Source: Notolepis coatsorum (lineage: Eukaryota > Chordata > Actinopteri > Aulopiformes > Paralepididae). Taken from it: a stretch of DNA of 64,000 nt. Where the stretch lies: NCBI GenBank assembly GCA_963971535.1, contig OZ020591.1, positions 13,237,577-13,301,576 of the forward strand, in the 5' to 3' direction. Within the stretch, counting starts at the first letter, position 1, and every line of letters begins with the position of its first letter. Shown one piece after another: positions 56,641 to 64,000 of this stretch. Made by a program: the position numbers and the translations under genes. The notes below the pieces were generated by a model. The model had not been told where the DNA came from and did not search any database. It saw nothing but the letters and a program-made list of their open reading frames with translations.

Positions 56641-56890
56641 TGATTTTTTTTTTTTTTTTTTAAACAAACATATAAACAAACATGACAACACACGATAAGA
56701 TATACAAGCATTAATTACAGTGCATATCCAATGAAATTACCATTTAGTCAAATGTCTTATACAGGATATACCCCTAATACCTGTTATCCAAAAACCTACA
56801 CACATATGCTCTAGCTCGTACCCCCCCCCCTCCCGGACCCCCCATTGGATAATCCAACCATTATAACTTGTTCCTAACCAGACACTACCA

Positions 56891-57299
56891 TTATATGCTA
56901 GCTTTTATTCTCTCCACCACTTCTAACCACATTGTCATCTTGGATTCATTGAGACCCAAAATTCTTGCTGTAGATATTTCTTGATAAATCACATCGAGAT
57001 ATGTAAGTGTCCAGACCTTCCGGCACATTTTTTCCGGTTGAAACCATCGTGATGCTATCAGCTTTTTAGCCACTGTGATACCGGATAAAACCAATCTCTT
57101 TAGCTGTGGAGGTACTGCATGTTCAAAGACATCATTCAGCAGTAATACAGAGGGGTGTACAGTTATATCCAGAGTTGAGAGATTTGATAATTGCTGGGTC
57201 ACTTCTTTCCAAAATATCTTAACTGGTGGGCAGTCCCAGTACATGTGCATAAATGTCCCTTCGTCCCCATTTGTACATAGGGAGCATTTGGAGTCTTGT
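56891..57299 (-). pseudogene. L1-type ORF2 C-terminus
   Basis: 'MHMYWDCPPVKIFWKEVTQ', 'GITVAKKLIASRWF' and 'MTMWLEVVERIKASI' match the zinc-knuckle-containing tail of Tx1-type L1 proteins. Just upstream, across the piggyBac insertion, 'LTPIRLNKMG' (58247-58276) continues the same protein, showing the insertion is a clean TTAA event. Confidence 0.8.
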
Positions 57300-57303
57300 T
57301 TAA

Positions 57304-58241
57304 CACTTTCAGCGCCACGCCTGGTTTTCCGTTTTACCGCTTGAATGCCACCATCGGCGCCAATGTTAACGTTAATATCGCCTAATCTATGTTTTAAATT
57401 ATGGCTATGTGTCTAATCTGCCCATCGCATTATCAAAGACTATTTTCCAGTCAGTGCTGTGGAGGCAGATTGTTTTTTTATCGCGTCGTTGCCGTTTCAG
57501 AGCAGTTAGAAAAGCCCCCGTTTTGATATAAAAAACAGCTCATTCTGGAGCATTCTATGAAAATCGTCTTTTAGTGGAATATTCCACAACGTTGATATTC
57601 GTCTGCCTTTTTATGAATCGTTTTCAAATAAACGCTAGATGATCAATATTATACGTGCACGCACGCACATTACGGCCGCGCACTGATAATCGCTCCGTTG
57701 ATTTCCTCACGGACTTTTACAGTGAAACCGAAAGAAGACATTTCACAAAACAGCTTATAACTTCATCAAACTTACTCTGATTATCCTACCACTGATAACA
57801 TAGAGTCCTTACCTGACATCAGATGGTATCCAACTGGTATATTCCAATTCCTGATCACCATTCGAAAAAATCGATACGTGTATGGATCCAACGCGATACA
57901 GTAGAACTCCATGATCCGCGGGGATCTGAGGCTCCAGAATGAACTCTAGTAACCCCGGCTGGATCAGTGAACTGGAAAATGTGGAGTACCGGATTTTTTT
58001 CCCCATTCATTTCATTGAGTCCATTCCAAAATCACTTATGTCATCTGGGAGACGACAGGGGGCGCTTTTTTCCACAGTGATCGCCGGCGCCCCTCGGCTA
58101 TACTCGGGTAGGCTCGGGTGATGCAATAATTTTTCAGATCGCAAAAAAAAAAAAAAAAAAAAAAAAATCAGAGAAATCTCGTGAGTGGCATGCAACCACC
58201 TATAAAAAACCCGAGAAATCTCGTGAGTGGCACTGAAAGTG
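57304..58241 (-). mobile_element. Complete piggyBac-type element in the L1-type LINE
   Basis: TTAA at 57300-57303 and 58242-58245. The ends 'cactttcagcgccacgcc' and 'gagtggcactgaaagtg' are inverted repeats, with a second inner 'gaaatctcgtgagtggca' repeat. It is 938 bp. The partner copy is at 33252-33906. It carries the same exon-like ORF on the minus strand (57809-58006). Confidence 0.88.
57809..58006 (-). CDS. Uncharacterised exon-like ORF, second copy
   Basis: A 65-residue frame, 'KKIRYSTFSSSLIQPGLLEF' to 'WIPSDVR', followed by 'gtaagg' as in the plus-strand copy ending at 33683. Three or four residues differ between the copies. A TGA after the presumed original ATG (about 58018) leaves a later Met as start. 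Confidence 0.4.
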   Translation of the reverse strand: MGKKIRYSTFSSSLIQPGLLEFILEPQIPADHGVLLYRVGSIHVSIFSNGDQELEYTSWIPSDVR

Positions 58242-58276
58242 TTAAGACCCATTTTGTTCAGTCTTATAGGAGTTAA

Positions 58277-58959
58277 CCTGTTCCCCCCCACGGGGTCGGT
58301 ACCGACCCCTTTTTGACATTATTATCATATATTAATATTTTTATGAGTGATGCAATAAATTTGCATTTTTAAAATCAAACGTTTTCAAGTATTATTATCA
58401 CTACTATGTCACAAATACATGTAGAATGTAAAACGTTAGGTTGGCAATAGTTTAGCAATAGGTTAAAAGTGAGTTTTTATCATTTTAAGGTTTTATTTTT
58501 CAGTCGCGTTTTTGACGCGGAACCGGAAATGGAAATGTTGAACCATGGGAATTGTAGTTTTTTTGCGGCCATTTTGAAGATCGCCTCGCCAGCTATCTGC
58601 CAGTGTCGGCATAATTGTTATGATTCGCGATAATAAGCTACAAAAGGTAACGTTTTTGACAAATATTGAAACGCAGTCAGTTTCTCCACACTATTGTAAT
58701 CATGTAGGAAGAATCAGATCTGAAATTAGTTACAGAATGATTACACTGTGGGAGAAATAAAAAAGTACAGTCGATTACATTAAATATCTGTATATGTTAT
58801 TACGCATGCCTGGTGATACTATATCCAAATTGAACTCGGCCATTTGAAAGATACTATATGTATATATATATAAATGTGCGAATTGGCTATAATAAGGTAT
58901 TGTATAAGCATATATTCTATATTCTATAATAATATTTCAAATTGCATTGGTCCGGATGG
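58277..58959 (-). mobile_element. Second piggyBac-type insertion, one end only
   Basis: TTAA at 58273-58276 is followed by 'cctgttcccccccacgggg' and 'ggtaccgacccc', a piggyBac-like start. No matching right end with TTAA was found before 59290. No protein is readable. Confidence 0.5.
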
Positions 58960-59275
58960 GAGAATTCAGTACTGTATATACAAAACCTTCAATTTGATCA
59001 TCTTCCCTTTATTAATTTCCTTAGATCTTTTGTACACATGATCTCAAGAGGGTACTGAATTAGCTCAGTGGCAGTTTTTTAAGTTTGGTCATTATTATCA
59101 TGGTTTTATTCACTGTCAAAGATGAAAAGAAAAATCATAATTCATATTTTCCTTTGTTTCATCAGAATTTAAGCAAGCCTAGTAATAGACACAATATTTC
59201 TGACACTGAGAATACATTCATTGAGGTCCATAGATGTTCCTAGATACCAAGAATATGCAAATAGCCCTTGTAGAA
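58960..59275 (-). mobile_element. hAT internal fragment
   Basis: The reverse complement matches 34380-34625 inside the hAT at 34204-36924 ('tcttggtatct', 'ttactaggcttg', 'aaagggaagatgat', 'gatacagtactgaattct'), with many substitutions. Confidence 0.65.
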
Positions 59276-59296
59276 GTGGAGCAATATTCCATTTAC

Positions 59297-61384
59297 CTAG
59301 GTATACATTTTATGCAGATTTTCACCTGGGGTGGAACAGGATGTCCTGTGAATATAGTTAAGATTGATTTGTTGATGGTCCGGGTTCCTTGATGCAAGTC
59401 GTACATTTACCCAGGCCTCTTGCCAGTCAAAGTCTGTCTCCAGGTCTGGTATATCCCTCCTCCAGACTGAGTCTAGATGGAGGGTTTCATACGAGGCCGT
59501 TAGTAATTGATGATAAAAATCTGAAACAAAGCCTCTCAATGTCTCTCTTTCATAGAAACATTTGTGGTATCTGTGGTGTACAATTGGTATCTTTAATGGA
59601 ACACCGTGAGCTTTCAAACATGCCAATAACTGTGCGTAATAATAGTATGTGGACTTAGTGAGATTACATTTTTTGCGTATTTCATTGAAACTACAAAAAC
59701 CCTGTTTGTTGAAAACGTCTCCTAATGTGTGTATGCCTTGCTTTTCCCATCTAGGGAATCTTATAGGTTGTTTTCCAATCAAGAGTGCATTGTTATTGAA
59801 TAAGGGAGTATGATTATGCCATTTATGTGGGATAGAATATTTTTTTTGTGTTTCACGCCATGTCCTGATCGCATGAGTGATTATGGGGCCAAATTTCCGT
59901 TCGCATTGCTTAATTGATAATTCGGTGTATACTATGCCCTTCAGCCTATGTGGAGCTACTATATTTTCTTCTAAATTTCTCCAGGTTACTGATGCTTGGG
60001 GATCAAACCATGTTGTTAGTGGTCTTAAAGTGTATGCCTTAAAGTAGTGGTAGAAATCTGGAAATGCCATACCTCCGTCTGCTTTGTTTCTCTGTGCGGT
60101 GGATCTTTTTATACGTGGTGGTTTGTTATTCCAAATAAATTTGTATGTGGAGGAGTGTAATTCTTTCCAGTAACCCTTTGGAGAGGGTAACGGTAGCATT
60201 GAGCTGAAGAAGTTGATTCTAGGTAGGACGTCCATCTTAACTATTGATATCCGTGCCTGTACTGAGTTTTTAAGTTTTGACCACCTGACAAGGTCGTCTT
60301 TAATTTTGTTTTGGATTTTTATGTAATTGTGTTTCACCGTTTGGCTTATGGTAGGGAATATTTCAACTCCCAAACATCTAAAGTGTTTTACCATCTGTAT
60401 CTCTTTTGGGAGGGTTATATTTCTTTTTGCAGGGGCGTTAAGTGGGAGGAAGGCCGACTTCGGCCAGTTTATCCTAAATCCCGATAGATCTCCAAAGTCC
60501 TCAATCAGCTTGAGAAGATGAGGCAATGCGGTGTTGGGGTTTTGCATGAACAGTATTACGTCGTCCGCATATAAACTAATTTTGAGTTGTGTGCCCTTGA
60601 TTATGATTGGTTCTATGGATTGGGATTGTCTTATATATTGTGCTAAAGGCTCTAATGATAGATCGAATAGTCCAGGACTAAGAGGGCAACCCTGTCTGGC
60701 TGAGCGTGATACCGGAAAGATTTCTGAGATGATTGTACCTGTTGTAATCATGGCCGATGGGTCTTTGTATAATACTTTAATCATATCAATGAATCCTTTT
60801 CCTAACCCCATCCTTTCTAATACTGCCCATAGATACGACCATTCCAACCTGTCAAAAGCTTTCATTGCATCCAGGGACAGTATCGCCTTAGGTGTGTTGT
60901 CTTCCTTGTTGGCATCTAGTACGTGTAGTAATCGTCTTATGTTATCAGTGATCAAGCGACCTCTTATGAAGCCAGTTTGGTCCGGATGAATTAAAGATGT
61001 CATATGCTTTTGTAGTCTGATGGCTAATACCTTAGAGTACAATTTGATATCGGTTCCGAGGAGGCTTAAAGGTCTATAACTACCGCCGCACTCAGTGGGG
61101 TCTTTGTCTTTTTTATGGAGGACTGTTATGAGTGCAATATTGTCATTCTTATGGAAGTTCCCCTCCTTGACTGAGTATAAAATCATATTTAGTAATAACG
61201 GTCCAATTATGTCCCAACAAGAGAGGTACATTTCTGGTGGGATACCGTCTCTTCCAGGAGCCCTACCACTTCGCATTTCAGATATGGCCTCCCTATGTTC
61301 ATCTAGTGTGATTGGTGTTTCTAACTGTTTAGCGTCATCCTCTGAAAGTTTAGGGAGATTAATTTGATTAAGATATGTGTCCAT
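59297..61384 (-). pseudogene. L1-type ORF2, reverse transcriptase segment
   Basis: A 695-residue frame. Finger region 'YRPLSLLGTDIKLYSKVLA'; motif A 'ILSLDAMKAFDRLEW' with Asp at 172; motif B 'RSARQGCPLSPGLF' (229-242); motif C 'LYADDVILFM' (271-280). A long C-terminal part ends 'HQQINLNYIHRTS' before sequence of the inserted hAT fragment takes over. All RT catalytic residues are present. It is separated from the endonuclease part by a stop near 61433, and the C-terminus is cut off by insertions. Confidence 0.88.
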
Positions 61385-61432
61385 TTTGTTTGGATCGAAG
61401 GTTGTATCTGATTTGTATAAGTTGGAGTAGAA

Positions 61433-62215
61433 TTATTTGAATGTCGTGTTTATCTCTTTGGGTTCTGTAACAAGTCCTTGTTGTGCTCTAATGGTATTTA
61501 TATCTGCAAATTTTGCGTTGACTCTTAATCGCATAGCTAATAGGTGACTTGGTTTGGAACCTTGGGAGTACTGCTGTTGTCTTGTGCTGCGTATTTGCAT
61601 TTCAGATTGTTGTCTATATATGGCGTTAATCTCTTTTTTTAGTATGTTGACTTGATTTTCCAGTCGAACCGAGTTGTTGTATTGTAAAGAATTAAATAAC
61701 GTTGAGTAAAGCGTTTCCAGTTCAGCTAGTTTTGAGCATTGATTCTTGCGTAATTGGGAGGAAAAGCTATTAGTGAAATCCTTGATCATTCCCTTTGTCG
61801 TCATCCATAATATTCTGGGGTCCTGCACCGTATTCGCATTTATCCGAAGGAATACCGTAAGAGCTTCATTGATTTGTGTTATGAATTCCTTGTTATTGAG
61901 CAGCATCGTGTTAAATCGCCATCTTGGGGCTCGGGTTGATAGTATACCAAATGTTCCTTTTAGGAGTAAATAACAGTGATCTGATAATGCATTGGGTATC
62001 ATTTCCACATCGTAGTTATCAAATAGTCTCGGGGATGTAAAAATGTAATCTATTCTGGATAATGTGTTATGTCTCGCAGATCGACAGGAGTACTTCCGGG
62101 TCATGGGGTTAAGTGATCGCCATAAGTCATTTACACCTGTAATCTTCGACCAATCCTTTAATGCCTTGGATGCATTTTTTTGTTTGCTGGAAAAGGAGGG
62201 GTTTGATTTGTCCAT
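61433..62215 (-). pseudogene. L1-type ORF2, endonuclease end and linker
   Basis: 260 residues. 'DKSNPSFSSKQKN' follows the endonuclease 'GADFNA' strand. 'SRIDYIFTSPRLF' and 'NALSDHCYLLL' give the last two endonuclease motifs, including the catalytic Asp-His. A basic, Gln-rich linker follows. The frame ends at a TAA after 'INTTFK', directly before the RT frame. Confidence 0.85.
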
Positions 62216-62234
62216 CCTTGGATTCCAAATGGCA

Positions 62235-62660
62235 TTAAAATCTGCACCAATTATAAATGAGTATTCGGGAAGGTAACATTACTCTGGTAAGTGTATTGAA
62301 GAAATTAACTTCGTATAAATTTGGGGCGTATACCGCTACCAGCGCTATTTTCCTGTTCTTGTGTAAAATCTTAGCTATAGTTATCCGACCATCTGCATCA
62401 GACCATACTCCCTTCAATTCAATGTTCAACTTCCGTCTAACGACTATGGCTACTCCCCGAGTTCTCGTTCCAAAGGATGAGTGACTAATGTTGTGATATG
62501 TGTTGTCCGCTAACGAATCTATGTCTTTCTCTAAAATGTGCGTTTCGCTTAGCAGAGCCACGTCCACCTGTTCTTTTCTCATCAGTGTGAGCACGCTTTT
62601 GCGTTTGTGTTGTTTATTTATTCCACCAGTGTTCCAGATCATTATATTCAAACTAGCCAT
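62235..62660 (-). pseudogene. L1-type ORF2, endonuclease start
   Basis: It starts 'MASLNIMIWNTGGINKQHKR' at 62660, with 'VALLSETHI' containing the metal-binding Glu, 'GVAIVVRRKLNIE' and 'VAVYAPN'. This is the N-terminal half of an L1 apurinic-type endonuclease. A frameshift near 62265 separates it from the next segment. Confidence 0.85.
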
Positions 62661-63776
62661 AATCTATACATGTTGTCGTGTAGTTGTTGGTAATGCTTCT
62701 GGAGTGCGAAGCTACAATAGATGTACATCCAATTATTGAGGTCCCGTTGAGAGCAGATCTTAAGAACATATATATATACAAATAAAAATCCCCTATTACC
62801 CCCTCCCACCGAGAGTCGTACATGACTGTGTTCCATGAACACAACCTTTGCGTATAATTCCCTCCCTTAAAACACCGGATATCCCAGAATGATCCAATTA
62901 TCCTTAACATTCCTATGTATACCATAGGATCTAACATTCTAAATTCTACCGTAAGTAGAATGTCAACTGTGGCTTGGCCACTTTCCCGTTAAATAAAAGT
63001 TAAAATAAGATAAAACTAAAATTAAAGACCAAAAATAAGCTTCAATTATCATGCCATAATCACTTACATTTTGTATGAACTTGTGTAATTTATAATAACC
63101 CAGGAATAATATGGAGGTATTGAACTGAAAAGAGAACCTCAATAAATCAGAGAAAAGAGAAGCAAGAAAAAAGGAAGAGAACATTAACTTAGATCTTAAA
63201 AGAGCTTTGCTATGCTTAAACATCTAAAGTATAAATTGGAGAAGTAGTGGAAATATTTCCTATTAATAAAAAGCAGTTTTTAAATACGTATATGCAGCAT
63301 TTCCCCTGGCCAGGGGTGGGCGATGATCCGTTGTGAATAATGTTATTCCAGCCGGCCGCTGCTGTGATGTGATGTGGTTCTGCAGCTAGATGCTGTTGGT
63401 TATTCCCCCGCAGGGCTTCTTGTAGTATGTCTGGCCACGTATTGCTGTTATTCCAGAATGTTCTCTATATCAAAGAATGTTTTAGATGTTCTAGATTATT
63501 CCGATATGTCGTTTTTACAGTGTTGGAATGTTCCAGTATGTTCTGGGATGTTGTTAGAATTCCATACTCTTAAAATAAGGATCACTTCAACGCCATGTTC
63601 ATCTTCTCTATATCGTTCCAATTTTGAATCCAATATGTCCGCAATAATAGAAGCCCAACGGGGAAAACATTCAATAACTCTGAGCTCGTAGGTCTCTCTG
63701 TCCCAAATCATAGGTTCATTAAAGTTTATACTATATGGTGTCCATGTCTAACAGAGATTAAAAGGCCATTTATACA
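62661..63776 (-). other. L1-type inter-ORF region
   Basis: This lies between the ORF1 stop and the ORF2 start. No conserved protein is recognised. At over 1.1 kb it is long for an L1 spacer and may hold another decayed insertion; 'ccaggggtgggcgatgat' at 63309 resembles a hAT end. Confidence 0.4.
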
Positions 63777-64000
63777 CTATCCTGCATTTTGTGCTGCCAT
63801 GTATTTGGCTGCATCTTCAGGCGAGTTGAGGAAAACCCTTGCTCCTTGTTTATCGACGATGCGAAGTATTGCAGGGTATATTAATATGGGTTTGTATTTC
63901 TCCAGATAGAATTTAGACATCACCGTCTTGAACTTGGCTCTCAGGTCCACCACGTCCCGACAATAATCTTCAAAACAGTGTATTGATATATCCTTGTATT
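63777..64000 (-). CDS. L1-type ORF1 protein, C-terminal end (partial)
   Basis: The minus strand is open from the window edge to a TAG at 63777-63779: 'CFEDYCRDVVDLRAKFKTVM', 'YPAILRIVDKQGARVFLNSP', 'EDAAKYMAAQNAG'. This is the C-terminal domain of L1-type ORF1 proteins (Tyr-Pro-Ala and Ser-Pro-Glu-Ala blocks), which bind LINE RNA as trimers. The remainder lies outside the window. Confidence 0.75.
   Translation of the reverse strand, partial: YKDISIHCFEDYCRDVVDLRAKFKTVMSKFYLEKYKPILIYPAILRIVDKQGARVFLNSPEDAAKYMAAQNAG

Larger units (their letters stand above)
56641..64000 (-). mobile_element. L1/Tx1-type LINE, interrupted, extends beyond the window
   Basis: Minus strand: ORF1 end (63777-64000), spacer, ORF2 (62660 to about 56890) and a 3' poly-A (T run at 56643-56662). 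ORF2 is broken by piggyBac-type insertions at 57304-58241 and from 58277, a hAT fragment at about 58960-59275, and a few point lesions. A second copy of the family is at 43180-43890. Confidence 0.85.

Overview
The window looks like gene-poor, transposon-dense chromatin from a ray-finned (teleost) fish. It holds several hAT DNA transposons with 8-bp target duplications, piggyBac-type elements at TTAA, a Tc1 element, LINEs of the L2, L1/Tx1 and other APE-type groups, a Ty3/Gypsy element with a tRNA-Leu-like primer site, tRNA-derived SINEs, and one poly-zinc-finger (C2H2) exon. No bacterial or organellar features, CRISPR array, rRNA or stand-alone tRNA gene is visible. The zinc-finger exon (13701-15526) is the only convincing host-type gene; almost everything else is mobile DNA in various states of decay. 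Family names below were assigned by eye from motifs.

Layout. 1-3282: old hAT and LINE debris. 3291-4333: a complete non-autonomous hAT whose open frame joins the BED finger of the transposase to its C-terminal dimerisation region. 4563-5036: a tRNA-type SINE. About 5500-11215: a ZBED1-like hAT transposase gene hit twice by a tiny hairpin element and once by another hAT (5862-10657), which itself contains a complete LINE with an intact 988-residue ORF. 11216-13700: hAT fragments. 13701-15971: zinc-finger exon with a degraded 3' end.

About 15988-29485: one Tc1 element, split after 'catgac' by a 12.2-kb stack. A 5'-truncated LINE (LINE B) sits in the Tc1. A LINE A copy and a piggyBac-type element sit in LINE B, and a hAT sits in the piggyBac element. 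Part of this stack was then tandemly amplified, giving three units of 3201, 2508 and 3211 bp plus a partial fourth. Each full unit ends in a 51-bp minisatellite (about 30.7, 16.7 and 30.7 repeats).

29487-33199: a decayed L2 with an inserted hAT. 33200-38217: hAT, piggyBac, LINE C and SINE nests. 38230-40850: uncertain fragments including a THAP-domain start. 40855-46348: pieces of L2, L1 and LINE C with a SINE and a solo LTR. 46349-55289: a Ty3/Gypsy element on the minus strand, interrupted by a young L2 with an intact 899-residue frame. 55290-56640: LINE C with a twin-priming inversion and an inserted SINE. 56641-64000: a large L1/Tx1-type LINE on the minus strand, broken by two piggyBac-type elements and a hAT fragment, with the end of its ORF1 at the window edge.

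The insertions can be ordered in time. Many sites keep target-site duplications, and in one case (the hAT at 31929-32808) the other L2 copy in the window preserves the empty site.
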